A stretch of DNA of 64,000 nt from Erodium maritimum (GCA_963921825.1 OY997593.1:47290039-47354038), one strand, 5' to 3'. Positions 36,601 through 47,699 are shown, counted from the stretch's first letter. The notes: a model not told the origin generated them from the letters alone. Program-made: numbers and translations.

Positions 36601-39600
36601 ATTGTTTTACTGGAGGCATATGACCATGCCCGGAGGTTGATTGCTTATTTTGGCGTCTTTGGTGGCCATGAGAGCCCGTGTTGTTAATCGTGTTTGGGTG
36701 GCCATGAGAGCCCGTACTTTATTGTTGGTGTTTTAGCTGGCTTACGAGTTAGAGTCTCGGTAAGTTGCAAGCGTGTTTTATTGTTGAGTTTGGGTGGCCG
36801 TGAGTGCCCGTGGGGTTGTTGAAACCGTGTCTTTACCTTTGGTGTTTTGGGTGGCCTTGAGAGCCCGTGTACTAAGGTTGGTGTCTTTGGCTGGCCTGAC
36901 CGAGTTAGAGTCTCGGGGGGTTGCAAGCTCTCTTTAGCTGGCTTACGAGTTAGAGTCTCGGTAAGTTGCAAGCGTGTTTTATGGTTGGTGTCTTGGGAGG
37001 CCGTGAGTGCCCGTGGGGCTGTTGAGTTCGAGTTTTACTGTTAGTGTCTTGGTGGCCATGAGTGCCTATGAGTGTTGAACCTGTGTTGTTACTGGTTGTG
37101 AACTTGCTTGTGATTGTGATTGTGTTTGTGATTGTGTTCGTGGTTACCGGAGGTTGGGGGCCCGCTTCCTGAAACGGGGGTCCCCGAGCACACGCGTCCG
37201 CATGTTCAGACGGGGTAGGGGGCCCGCCCGCCAATAAAGGGGTCCTGGCCGCGCGTGTGTGGTTTGGGTTCGTGAGCGTACCTTGGCTGGCTTATGGGTT
37301 AGAGTCCCAGTAAGTTGCAGCATTTTCCGGCTGGCTTATGGGTTAGAGTCCCAGTAAGTTGCAGTATTTTCCGGCTGGCTTATGGGTTAGAGTCCCGGTA
37401 AGTTGCAGCATTCTTGGGTTGGCCTGACCGGGTTAGAGTCCCGGGAGGGCGTTCTTGGCAGCTGGTTTGCGATCCTTTGCGATCTTGTTTGGGGTTACGT
37501 GGTTCCTTTGAGTCCTTGGAAGAGGTCGTGATCGTTTTGTCGTGTCTACTTACGTGTTTGAGTGTTGAGTCGTTCGAGGAAGGTCACCGTGGGTGTTTGT
37601 CAGTCAGAGTACTTGGGTTGGGGACAGTGATCCCCGGGGTCGAGTTTGTTGTTGGTGTTACCGGCATTGTCTGCTAATTATGCCGTAGTCAGTCTGTTAT
37701 TCGTGGTGGTGAGCGAACGCTCACCCCTAGCTGCTTTTCCTACAGGTACTGTTCGTGGGACGGACTAGGTGAGCTCTCGAAGCTTGTGGAGCTAGGAGCG
37801 GAGTCCGGGTTTTTACTTTGGGTCTAGCGACGGATACCTCGCCCTTTTGTCCGCTTGTGGGACGTTTTTTTTTGAATTGTAATTATCTTTTGTTGAACTA
37901 AACTGGTATTGTAAAGTGTTTTAATGGAAATGTTTTCAAAGTGCTTTCTTTTTTTAAACGTTCGCGTCCCGAGTTCGGTTTACTGAAATTGGGGCGTGAC
38001 ACAAAGGGCATTGATGGAGTATGGAACTCCATCACTCCGAGGAATTGAAGGCAGCATTGTCGCACCACCAGTCACGAACCCGACATTTGAGATCAAGACA
38101 TCAGTTATCAACCTGGTGAGAGGTGACCCATTCCATGGGAATGCACACGAGGATCCGTTGGAACACTTAACAACGTTTCTCGAGCTGTGTGACACATTCA
38201 GGTATAATGGAGTGTCAAGTGATGCAGTGCGTCTTCGGCTTTTCCCCTTCTCATTGAAGGATAAAGCAAGTAAGTGGTTGCGTGAGATGCCCACTGGGAG
38301 CATCAGAACATGGGACCAGTTAGTGGATGCTTTTATGAACCAATTCTTCCCACCTAAGAAGACAATAAAGCTGAGGCCAGACATTAACACCTTTGCCCAA
38401 CAAGGTGATGAGACATTGGTGGATGCATGGGAAAGATGCTCTGATTTGCTGAGGCAGTGTCCACATCATGGGCAACCACTATGGGTGCAGCTACAGACTT
38501 TCTATTCGAGTTTGAATGAAGTCAGTCAATGTCAGTTGGATTCAGCAGCGGGAGGCTCTTTTGTGCAGTTGACTCCAGAGAACAATGTAGCTCTTTTGAA
38601 CCTGATGGCTTCTAATAGAGTCTGGCAGTCCAGCAGAAGAGGTGCAGGAACTAAGGGGACGGTCAATGAAGTGGAGTCATCCTCAATGAACAAAGTGGTG
38701 GACCAGATTTTGCAGAGTGTGACAAGAAAGTTGGATGCCATGCAGGTACCTTCATTTATAGATCCCATTGATTACATTGAAGGTATTGGAGAACCTCAGG
38801 GAGAAACTGCAAATTTTGTGGGCAACCAGAGGAAGCCAAATTATGACCCGTTCTCCTCTACCTACAATGAAGGATGGAAAGACCACCCGAACATGGCCTG
38901 GAAACCCCAAGGGCAGAATCAGGGTTCTTCTGGGTATCAACAGAGACCTCAAGGACAGGGCTATCAACAAAGACCCCAAAACCAGCAGTATCAGCAAAAG
39001 TCTCAGAATCAGCAGCCCCAGAATGCACCACCACAAGAGTCCTCCTCCAAACTAGAGCAGATGATGCTAACTATGATGACACAGATGAAGGAGGATAGTG
39101 AGCTGCACAAGGCAGCTATGCAAGAGCAGAAGACAGTGAACCGGAACAATGATTCCCGGTTCCAAAAGTTGGAAACCCAGATGAGTCAACTGGCCAATGC
39201 AATGAATTCGAGGGCTCCTGGAAGCCTCCCGAGCAACACAGAAAGGAACCCTAGGGAGAGTGTCAATGCCATATTGTTGAGTAGTGGCCAAACGCATGAG
39301 GAACCACAAGCTGTAGTAGAAGTGGAAAAACAGGAAGTAGAGATCGAGGGGCACGCTTCAGGTAAGAAGGTAAGGGAGTCCGATGTTGAATCAGAAACTT
39401 GGACTCCACCTCCTCCTTTTCCTTCAGTTATTAAGAAAAACAAGCTTGATGATCAATATGCAAAGTTTTTGAATGTTTTTAAGAAACTTGAGATTAATAT
39501 GCTTTTCCTTGAAGCTTTAACTAGTATGCCCAAAATTGCTAAATGCCTGAAAGATTTGTTGGGTAGCAAGAGAAAATTATTAGAGGGGGAAATTGTGAAC

Positions 39601-42600
39601 TTGAATGAGGAATGCTCTGCTGTGTTGTTGAATAAACTTCCACCTAAACTCAGAGATCCAGGCACCTTCTCGATTCCCTGTAAAATAGGTAACATACAAT
39701 TTGACAAGTCCTTATGCGATTTAGGAGCAAGTATTAATTTAATGTCACTATCCATGTTTAGGAAGTTAGGACTTGGGAATGAACCTACACCAACCTCTGT
39801 GACCCTACAACTAGTGGATAGATCTATTAAGTACCCTAGGGGAATCATAGAAGATGTATTTGTGAAGGTTGGGGACTTCATCTACCCTGCAGATTTCATA
39901 GTCTTGGATATGGAGGAAGATCATAGAATTCCTCTTATTATGGGGAGACCTTTCTTGGCTACTTCTAGAGCCCTTATTGATGTAGAAAAGGGAGAAATAA
40001 TAGTGAGATATGGTGAGCAGCAGAAAGTGTTTCATGTACTGAAGGATAGGACTGACTCTAGGAAAGAAGATAAGATCTCGAAAGTTGAGTCTATAGGTAT
40101 TAGAGATGAGCAACAATCCAGAATTCACCAAATGGCTAGTGTAGATCACTCACAAGTTGAATTAGAAAAACCTATTAGAACAGATCAGAAAGTCAAACTC
40201 AAATCTCTTCCTGATAATCTGAAATATGTATATCTGAATGAGAATGACTTGTACCCTATTGTAATACCAGGTGACTTATCTAATGGCAGGGAAGGAGAAT
40301 TGTTGAATGTACTCAGGGAAAAGAGTAAAGTTTTAGGTGAAACTTTAACTCATATTCGAGGTTGTAATCCTTCTTGTTGCATGTGCAGGATCCTGGTGGA
40401 GAATGACCTGAGCTTGGTGGTTAATGTGTGGAAGAAGCCGAAAGAGATTAATGAAGGTGTTTGGGCGAGAGAAAGCCTCGCATCACTTTCCAATGAACCT
40501 TTAAGAGGATAAAACGGGGGGCTTAGGCCGCCCCTTTCGTCGAGCTAACGACGTTAAACAAATGCGCTTGTTGGGAGGCACCCCAACTATGGATTGGAGA
40601 GCGTATGGATATTGACTACACGCGAGGCGCCAGGCTCCTACGGGCTTGATCGGGCGAGGAGTTCTCCATTCATCTATGCACCACAGGATCCCCACGTCAG
40701 TGGCGTACCACACATCGGTTCTTCGAGGGGCAGTTTTCTTACCCTCTTGCTTATTATTGTTTTTTCGCTATTTTACTCCTATATGTCATCTGGTGGGTGC
40801 CGAGCACCTGAATTGTTGTGCTGATAGTATAAACATATAGGACTGTATGGTGGTTGAATCTATGCTAACTGACAAGTGTTGGGTGACATGTTCTGAATAT
40901 TTGTTGTGGGATGCATCTGGTCAATTATGTTAGAGTCGCACTGGGGACAGTGCTGTGTTTTAAAGTGTGGGGTGGGGTGCTTGCATTTCATTTCACACTT
41001 TTGGTCTGCATATTGTGCTGCATTGAAAAAAAAATCAAAAATCAAAAAAATATTTTCTGGTGATATGATTGAGTAAGAGAGTGCAGGATCTTAGGATTTC
41101 GATGATTGAACTGTTACACATGCCAATTTCTTACAGTGTTCAAATAATACATAGATTAGCATGAATCGATTAAGTAGAGTAAGCACATGCATTAAGATCG
41201 CTCTTTTGTTTGCACTCTGAGTGTTTACTTGATTAGTCGTTGTTTCCTGTGATTCATATGCATTGTAAGTTGAGTCTAGAACTACTTGTGTATCCCATTC
41301 GAGACGAAATAGAGTGAGGAACATGGTTAAATTGAGAAAATGATTTTAGGCCATCTTTGGAACGTTTGAGCCAAATCTCTAACCTTACTTTATTTTCTTA
41401 GTCACCCATTTTGAGCCTATGGCCTTTCGTTTCTAACCATTACATTACAAACCTATGTGCCCATCATTTCTTGTATATCCTCATGTTTGAACCCATATTT
41501 CGTGTCTTATGTGCTTCATGAGAGGGGGTATTGGGAATTTATTTGTGAGTTGAGTGAGTACAAAGAAAATGAAGTTCTTCATGATAATGTGCCATTTGGT
41601 TTGTAGAGAAAAAAGAAAGAGCAAATAAGATAGAAATCTCTCTTGTACCTAAGAAATTTTAATGGGTAAGAAAAAGTATACAAAATCAAGAGAAGAGAAA
41701 CGAAAAGGTGAAATAAAAGGGGCATAAAGAAAAAAAAAATTAGCCCAACAAGTAGACTCAAAAAGAGTGTCTAAGGAATCGTTTGGTGAAGACTTGTGGT
41801 GAAAGTAAGCGGGATGTGTGAAAAGTGGTTAGGGGTGTGAGATGAAGCATGTTTGACACGTTTTATTTTATGAGCTTCGTGTTTTAAATCCGTAAAAGCT
41901 TAAGTGTGGGGTGTTGATGTGGACATAAAATACATCTATTTTAGATGTCATTAGCCCACATTTGTGCTCTTTTTAGTTCCGAGTTAGTATGAAATGATGC
42001 ATTTTACTCTCGTATTGTGTATTTGGTCTTGTTTCAGGGTTCATCAAGTTTTCGGGGCAAAAAGGGGCAATTCGGGAGTGAAACGGAGCAAATTTGGAAG
42101 TTGGACATAAGTGTCAGCAACATGCACCAGTTTGTTGCACGCCGTGCAACAAACTGGTGCACTCTGGACAGAGGAGTCAAGAAAATGCACCAGTTTGTTG
42201 CACGGCATGCAAGAAACTGGTGCAACTTAAGTGCACCAGAAACTTGCACGGCGTGCAAGCGACCGTGCAAGCGTCAAAAACGCGATTTCCAGCTACGTTT
42301 CCTATTTTTTTATCAGAGTTAACCCGTCATATAAAAGGGAATTTAGGTCAGATTGGAGGGGATCACGAATTGGAGGAGAAAAACACACTTTGGAGCTTGG
42401 AGAACCTGGAGAGAAGATCGAAGAAAGAGATTAGAACATCAAGGTTTTGTGTAATTGAATTGAAACTTGATATTGGTATTACTCTTAATGTTCAATATGA
42501 ATCTCAGTGTTTTATTCATCTCTATGTGTTCTTATTCTCGCACTATGAACTAAACTCTCATGATCTAGGGCTAGGGGTGAAGATGTGATGAGTGGAATTA

Positions 42601-45600
42601 ACTTGTTTGGGTTATGCATTTGTTAACTAGCATTAGGATTTCGTTTATTTAATTCCGTTCGTAATGCTACATTGCCTTGATCACGTATATGTATGATTTA
42701 ATCTTGTTAACCAACAATTGAGAAATGAGGTTAGGAAGAGGAAAAAGGAATTAAATAGCTCGGGTTTTAATCTAAGCCAGAATATGGTTAGACTGACACG
42801 AGTGCAATAGCCATAGGAGTAAAACCCGAAAGTTAGAGGAATTCATAGAATATAATTCTATATACCGCTCTACACCTAGATTAGAGATAATTAGGTGGAC
42901 CGAGTATGTTAGGGTCCTAATACGATAGAGAGATGGTTAGGACTATACTTAGAGAATTCCCGTTGCCCTCAGAATAATATTAGTTAAAAATGTATACCGA
43001 ACCCCGTTAAATCATTCATCACATTCGAACCCCGTTAATGTCCTAGATCGCTTTTTATCTCTGATTTACAATCTTGTTGTGACTTTGTGCTTATTTTCGG
43101 ATCATTCATATAATCTCGTTACTCGCATGAATTTACATTTTACAAAACCAAACCAATCACCGTTATAGGAATAGCTTGATTATCGGATTAACTAACTAAA
43201 GAGCTTGTCTAATTGCTCCCTTGGGTACGATATCTCGGACTTAAAACCCGAATACTACTTGACGACCGGTACGCTTGTCGTACCATTCTGAGGGTTAAAT
43301 CTCGGAGTGTCACCTAGTTTGCGGATAGTGAATTTTTGCTTCGCTAATATGGTTTTAATAGTTTGCGGATAGTGATTGTATGTTTTGCGATAGTGCGTAC
43401 TCTGGTAGGAATAGTTTTAAAATATGCTCATTTTGGTCTGTAGATGTGTGTTTTAGTTGATGCATTCTCTGTTATTGATTGACCTTTTTGCTAATATGCT
43501 TTACCTAGTCCGCGGATTGTGAATATATGTTTTGCGAATATGCTTACCCTATTTGCGGATTGTGAATTTATGTTTTGCGTGTATGCTTTACCTAGTTTGC
43601 GGATAGTGATTCTTTGTTTTGCGAGTATGCGCACTCTGTTTTGCGAAACAGTTTTGAGTATTTGCTGCATGTGATTTGTGCCTAGGTTTATTGTGTGCAA
43701 ATATGCACATTTTGGTTTGAAGATGTGTTTCGTAGTTGATGGATACCCTGTGTTTTATTTGTTTGCATTTAATCACATTAACATGCTTCTTTTTATCGTA
43801 TTCAGAGGATTGCAGAAATGTTTCGAATAGCAGGGAATAAGGTTGCAGAAGGTTTTTTGGAATGGCATCAGTTGTTGGTTGAAGGGCACATCACTGATCC
43901 CAATACTGAGTGTTTCAAGACAATGTTAACCCTGTTTGATGGTTTGATCGGGAAAAAAAATCCCGAAGATGCCATGCCTGACACACAAAGTGTGTTGCTG
44001 TCACAAGACTCATGGTTTAATCTACTCGGGGTTATTGAGACCATTGAGAAATTGATTGAAGCATCAACACGCGTTGGGGAAGGGTGCAAAGGAGGAGAGA
44101 AGCCACCTGCTCGTGTCGTTACTCCACCATCGTTCAGACTTCTTTCACCATCCCAAAAATCGCCTGCCAATGTTCTTTCACCATGCCCTGCTGGATCCAC
44201 TACATTGTCAAGCCCTGAATGCGATAATGTGGTACGGAAATTGTTCGCAAGTAATGATGCAGCCCCTGTGGATAATATTGTTGCAGAACAAACTGAGCCA
44301 GAAAAGAATAACAGTGTTGGCGATGAGTTTGACGCTATTTCTGTTGCTTATGGTATTGAGAAGCAAGCTTGTGACATGGTTGTTGATAATCCAATCACGG
44401 AATGTGAAGCTCCCGATGTTGTTAACAAAGATGATTGTTGGGCTCTTGTAGTGGAATTAGACCCACTTACTATAGAATGCAGTCAAGGAAATGTCAACGG
44501 GTCTCCGTCTGTCAATGACTTTTTTCAGACACTTCAAGAGCAACCCGAGCCACTCAATATAATTGTTGTCGAAAAAAATGTCAACAATGATCCACCTGTT
44601 AATCAAGCTTGCAAGACTCAACCCCCGCCAATTGTTACTGCACGGGTTGACCAAAATATCAATCGTTCTATTGGTGGGAAAGAGGTCTCTGAGACAGTTG
44701 ACGAGAATCCTGAACTTGCAATGGAAATATTGCGTGAATCCATAGTACAACGCCCTGCTGGCATACCTCTTCGTGATAAAAAAGGGCTCATGCATCCTCC
44801 TAAGAAGTCGACTGATGGTGTTGGTCATGTGGAGCCTGGCTCAATTATTGATCCACCGAAGAAGAGAGGTCCCGCTCGTGCACTCGGTAAGAAAGGCCCC
44901 GCTGCTGTCTCTGAGAAGAAAGTACCCCGTACTGTTGCAACAAAAAAAGCTCAAGGTGGTGTTAAGAAAAATCCCCCTGTTGTTAAGAAACCTGCTGCAA
45001 GTGGCAATAGTTTTACGTCAATTGGATGTAGCAAGGCATCTTTATTAAGGGAAACCCCATACAAACAACCTTTACCTCGTTTGTTTGCACCGTCTAAATT
45101 TCTGTGTTCTCCGTACGTTGATCGTCAAACAGATTATTGGTCCGATATTCTGGAGGTTGAGGATTGTGTTGCTGATTGGGTGCTGAATAAAAGCAAAACC
45201 GAGGATTGGTAAGTAAAATATGTTTTTCCCCTTATTTTGTTTTTATATTTTATTTTTGCAAATACCGTGAATATGCTTTTTCTCTCTGTGAATGCAGGGA
45301 ATTTATGTTTCAGTGCTCTGAAAATTATATTACCAAGGGGGGTTTTTAATTCTTTCAAAAAGGATGCATGGATTGAAGTGGAAACCATTAATGGGTGGTG
45401 TCACTATCTGAATCATCTGGAAACTATCAAGAGTGATTCATCACCTAACCGGTTCTTCTTTTCAGCTACTCTTAGTGTAAGGATAGTTTGCGCAATTTTT
45501 TTGTTGATTACGTTTATAGTTTGAATTATTTTAATATGTTTTTGTTATTAATATTTTTATTTTGTAGGCTACGCTTTCGACACATAAAAAAGATGTAGCT

Positions 45601-46677
45601 TTTGACGAAACTTTCAACCTTGAAACTAAGGAGTTCCCTTCTTTTTCATGGAAGAAGTTGGACTTGGTAAGTATAATACATGGTTGGTTTTATAATATTC
45701 AATATGTTGGTTGCTGGTAAGGTTTGTATGTTTTGCGTCTATACGCACCCTTGCTTGAGAAATAACGTTTACCTGTTTGAGACACGCAATATCTGGTTTG
45801 AGGGTATGAATTTTCTTGTTTGCGAATATTTTGTATCAAGTTTGCGGAAACTGAATACATGTTTTGCTGATATGCGCACCCTGGTTTGAGAAACAGTTTC
45901 CCTGGGTTGCTGATAATGAAAATGTAGTTCGCTGATATTGAATATGTGTTTTGCTGATATGCTGATGCATTTTATATATTTTCTACAGGTTTTCATAGTT
46001 GCTTTTAAGAGCAATCACTTCATACTGTTATGCATCGATATGAAGAATGGAAATTCAAATATTATTGACAATGTGAAAGGAACGGTTGATGATGATGTTC
46101 GTTATGAAAAAATTCACTATACATTGGTACGTATTCTTTTCTCATTGAGTATGTGTTTAATTACTGTCTATCTATTCATTTCTGTTTTTATTTATTTTTC
46201 TTTGGTGTTTTTGATTTGCGTAGAGGTCTAAAATTTGCAAGGTCATATCAAAAACTGATAAAGCTCTAGCTCAGAAAATTTTCAACGGTAGGATTGATCG
46301 GTTACATGTACCATGGGAATCTAACGACAATCATATGGATTGTGGGGTCTATGCTATGTGGCACATGGAATCGTATCTTGGCAATGGGAATTGGGCAGGA
46401 GAATTGGCTGTTAATGATGTAAGTTAAACCAACAATTATTTCTTTGTCAGTATATAGCAATGAGTATAGATTTGATCTTTAAATTTTGATTTTGTAGGCT
46501 GCACAAATCGAGTTATTGAGGAAAAGATTCCTCTTTAAGTTGATCACATTTGAGAAGAACAGCCTGTGGCTAGGAATTGAGGAGAATATCAAAGATTATT
46601 TCAAAAAGAAGAAGGCCACATTCAAATTTAGTGTCAAGTATAAAGCCTTATTACCATGCGAACGTCATAAAGCTTAG
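30604..46677 (+). CDS. Ulp1-type (C48) cysteine protease encoded by the MULE
   Basis: There are nine exons: 30604-30658, 31308-32260, 32356-32652, 43806-45208, 45298-45476, 45570-45666, 45989-46126, 46224-46418 and 46498-46677. All junctions are GT-AG. The product is about 1,160 aa. Residues about 120-320 hold a helical domain (GFGHILHL..., ITENEVHETLGIP) of the kind fused to Ulp1 in plant transposon proteins. Exon 4 encodes an acidic linker, a Lys/Pro/Ala-rich basic stretch and the start of the catalytic part. Exon 7 has the catalytic His (KSNHFILLCID) and Asp (IIDN), and exon 8 the catalytic Cys (DCGVYAM). Known C48 enzymes cleave SUMO-type conjugates; the role in transposition is unproved. 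Intron 3 is 11.2 kb because it holds the Athila element. In exon 5 the frame shifts by one base at a G6T5 run, giving a premature stop, so this copy may be inactive or the run miscalled. I could not confirm the exact length of exon 6. Confidence 0.7.
30659..31307. repeat. Motif island in Ulp1 intron 1 (TTTGCGGATA / TTTTGCGAATA)
   Basis: Intron 1 holds about ten copies of a short motif, mostly TTTGCGGAT(A) and TTTTGCGAAT(A), often as alternating pairs 15-35 bp apart with 'gtgaatttatg' between them. The same words fill other non-coding parts of the MULE but not its exons. Confidence 0.8.
32653..32911. repeat. Motif island in Ulp1 intron 3, left of the Athila insertion
   Basis: From about 32728 the intron is an imperfect array of the phrase 'tttgcggatagtgaat..atgtt.tgcgaatatgctttacctag', with at least six GCGGATA, GCGAATA or GCGAACA words. 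The Athila element inserted inside one phrase at CCTAG (32907-32911). Confidence 0.85.
32912..34310 (+). repeat. Athila 5' LTR
   Basis: TGATGTGGAC...GGAGTGTCA. It carries a block of hairpins at 33120-33260. Open frames across it (33014-33586 and shadows) recur identically in the 3' LTR and are not genes. Confidence 0.95.
33120..33158. repeat. Near-perfect 19-bp hairpin in the Athila 5' LTR
   Basis: Arms 33120-33138 and 33140-33158 are exact reverse complements (TGCACCAGTTTGTTGCACG and its partner) around one C. A weaker copy follows at 33182-33221 and a third half-like unit at 33229-33256. The 3' LTR repeats the block from 42123. Confidence 0.9.
34317..34334 (+). promoter_or_regulatory. Primer binding site (tRNA-Asp type) of the Athila element
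   Basis: TGGCGCCGTTGCCGGGGA begins six bases after the 5' LTR. It complements the 3' end of plant tRNA-Asp, the primer known for Athila and Tat lineages. Confidence 0.9.
34683..38001 (-). mobile_element. Solo LTR C (3,319 bp) inside the Athila gag gene
   Basis: Plus strand: TGTAAAACCC...GGGGCGTGACA, flanked by TSD CAAAG (34678-34682 and 38002-38006). On the minus strand it begins TGTCACGCCCC, as do the other solo LTRs. Its interior has a CT/GC-rich centre (34900-35520) and degenerate tandem repeats (36640-37420). There are no internal genes. It splits the Athila gag frame, so it is younger than the Athila insertion. Confidence 0.92.
37285..37416. repeat. 44-bp tandem repeat, three units, in solo LTR C
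   Basis: Units start at 37285, 37329 and 37373 with 'ggctggcttatgggttagag' and end 'gcagcattttcc'; a diverged fourth follows. The same array occurs in solo LTR D at 63019-63150. Looser repeats ('gtggcc.tgagagcccgtg') fill 36640-37070. Confidence 0.85.
40513..41914. other. Non-coding 3' internal region of the Athila element
   Basis: It begins with a block ('cgtcgagctaacgacgttaa') typical of the region after pol in Athila-like elements, so the deletion joined protease to post-pol sequence. No envelope-like frame is seen. A purine-rich tract (about 41900-41913, 'taagtgtggggtgt') just before the 3' LTR is the likely polypurine tract. Confidence 0.6.
41915..43312 (+). repeat. Athila 3' LTR
   Basis: Same sequence as 32912-34310 apart from about fifteen substitutions and a small indel. 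It is followed by TSD CCTAG and the interrupted Ulp1 intron 3 motif array. Confidence 0.95.
43318..43805. repeat. Motif island in Ulp1 intron 3, right of the Athila insertion
   Basis: The array resumes at once with TTTGCGGATAGTGAAT and shows about eight more GCGGAT or GCGAAT words, spaced by 'gtgaatatatg' and 'gctttaccta'. It ends in the acceptor of exon 4 (43805). Confidence 0.85.
45667..45988. repeat. Motif island in Ulp1 intron 6
   Basis: The intron contains TTTGCGAATA, TTTGCGGAAA, TTTTGCTGATA and TTTGAGAAA words between an ordinary donor and acceptor. Confidence 0.7.
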
Positions 46678-46689
46678 TGAATTACTCTT

Positions 46690-47225
46690 TTTTATTACTG
46701 GTGTTTGTTTTCAAAAACAACAATTTTTTTTAATTGAGAATTTATGATATATTGTTTGAGAATAATCTGTGTACTATTTTCAGAATTTATAAGATCTTTT
46801 GTTTCTGAAAATGCTGTATTGTAGGATAAACAAGTTGTTGGTTGAGGTTATGTGTTTTCTGTTTTGCGAATGTATAGTGTTTAGTTTGCGGGTATTGTTT
46901 TTCTGTTTTGCGAAGAGGCTATCCTTGGTTTGCGAAACCTGGGTTCCTCTGTTTTTTGAGGTTATGTGTTTTTTGTTTTGCGAATATACAGTGTCTAGTT
47001 TGCGGAACTGTTTTTCTGTTTTGCGAATTGTCAATCCTTGGTTTGAGAAAGTGGGGTTCCTTGTTTCAGATTATGCAATATCGTTTGCGAGTTAAATGTA
47101 GGTGACTTTCATATTGATAAGCAGATACTAGTCATACATTCACTGAGAAACTAAGTTTTCAAAACAAAACACAAAAACATAAAAAGACGATTGACATGAT
47201 AATAGGGAAAATATAACTACATCCT
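46690..47225. repeat. Motif island between the convergent Ulp1 gene and small gene 1
   Basis: Several TTTTGCGAAT, TTTGCGGG and TTTGAGAA words occur at 46750-47090. The phrase 'gttttgcgaatatacagtg' is duplicated (about 46861 and 46976). It presumably also holds the 3' ends of both convergent transcripts. Confidence 0.7.
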
Positions 47226-47543
47226 TCATGGGTCGGATGTGCCCTGCTCCATGTCTACCTCAATTGTTTTGAAGAAGTCCTGAATCTTTTTCAGTGTCGC
47301 CATCATCTTGTCCCTATCTTCCTTGTGCTTTTCAGTCGAGTTGCTCATGTCAAGCACTTGCAGTTCATTGGCAAGGCTTTCCACCTTCTCCTGCATCAGC
47401 AAAAAATGGATCTGGCATAGTGCCAACCTTATTTTGCGTAACTGTATTTTAGACTCCAAAGCGGCTTCCTCTCTGGTACGTTCCATAGCTTCTGCGTTGC
47501 AAACGTTTCCTTCCCCTCTGGTGCGTTTCCTGTTTGAGGCCAT
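47226..47543 (-). CDS. Small gene 1: 105-aa helical protein with basic N-terminus
   Basis: The frame is intact from ATG 47543 to the stop at 47226-47228. It starts with a nuclear-localisation-like cluster (MASNRKRTR). It continues as charged helix with heptad-like Leu/Ile (LRKIRLALCQIHFLLMQEKV, then ESLANELQVLD) and a second helix (DRDKMMATLKKIQDFFKTI), so probably a helical hairpin or coiled coil. Small gene 2 is a tandem duplicate; genes 5-7 share the pattern '(L/I)(R/W)(K/H)(I/L)(R/K)...Q/K.H.L...V..L..EL'. A TATA box lies 91 bp upstream. The family is unknown to me. A nuclear accessory role for the MULE is inference. Confidence 0.65.
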   Translation of the reverse strand: MASNRKRTRGEGNVCNAEAMERTREEAALESKIQLRKIRLALCQIHFLLMQEKVESLANELQVLDMSNSTEKHKEDRDKMMATLKKIQDFFKTIEVDMEQGTSDP

Positions 47544-47633
47544 CGCTTTTGCAGACTCGTGGTTTGAAGTTATTTAAGAAGAGAATTTTAAATTGAAAGA
47601 GAGTTGTAGGGTTCAGTGATATAGGGGTGGGGG

Positions 47634-47642
47634 TATTTATAG
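47634..47642 (-). promoter_or_regulatory. TATA box of small gene 1
   Basis: CTATAAATA on the minus strand, followed by CCCC(C)ACCCCTAT, about 90 bp before the ATG. Small gene 2 has the same arrangement. Confidence 0.7.
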
Positions 47643-47699
47643 TTGAATTCTTGCGTTGGCATTATCGTTATTATGTTTAAAGTAGAGTTCTAATTATAG

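Larger units (their letters stand above)
34516..40512 (+). pseudogene. Athila gag-protease, interrupted by solo LTR C
   Basis: The N-terminal part (34516-34682) and the main part (38002-40512) are one frame once solo LTR C is ignored. The gag domain lies at about 38100-38500 (FHGNAHEDPLEHLTTFLELC, FAQQGDETLVDAWERC), and a Gln/Pro-rich linker at 38900-39040. The aspartic protease has the catalytic DLGA at about 39720 and later IPLIMGRPFLA. No zinc knuckle is obvious, as in Athila. The frame ends at 40512, shortly after the protease; the expected polymerase is absent. Gag forms the particle and protease matures it. Apart from the LTR insertion the reading frame is undamaged. Confidence 0.85.
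32912..43312 (+). mobile_element. Athila-type Ty3 LTR retrotransposon, non-autonomous, in Ulp1 intron 3
   Basis: Two LTRs of 1,399 and 1,398 bp in direct orientation (32912-34310 and 41915-43312) start TGATGTGG, end GAGTGTCA and are flanked by TSD CCTAG (32907-32911 and 43313-43317). The primer binding site TGGCGCCGTTGCCGGGGA (34317-34334) is the tRNA-Asp type used by Athila. Gag and protease are present; reverse transcriptase, RNase H and integrase are deleted. The LTRs differ at only about fifteen positions, so insertion was fairly recent. Orientation equals that of the host gene, so its LTR signals could disturb Ulp1 transcription. Confidence 0.95.

Noticed and set aside
36640-37260. tRNA-like segments in LTR C ('gagttagagtctcgg')
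   Set aside because: Short stems recur many times but no complete cloverleaf, anticodon arm or internal promoter boxes at proper spacing could be drawn.
37285-37416. Possible CRISPR-like array or minisatellite gene
   Set aside because: Units are contiguous without spacers, in a plant LTR; it is an ordinary tandem repeat.
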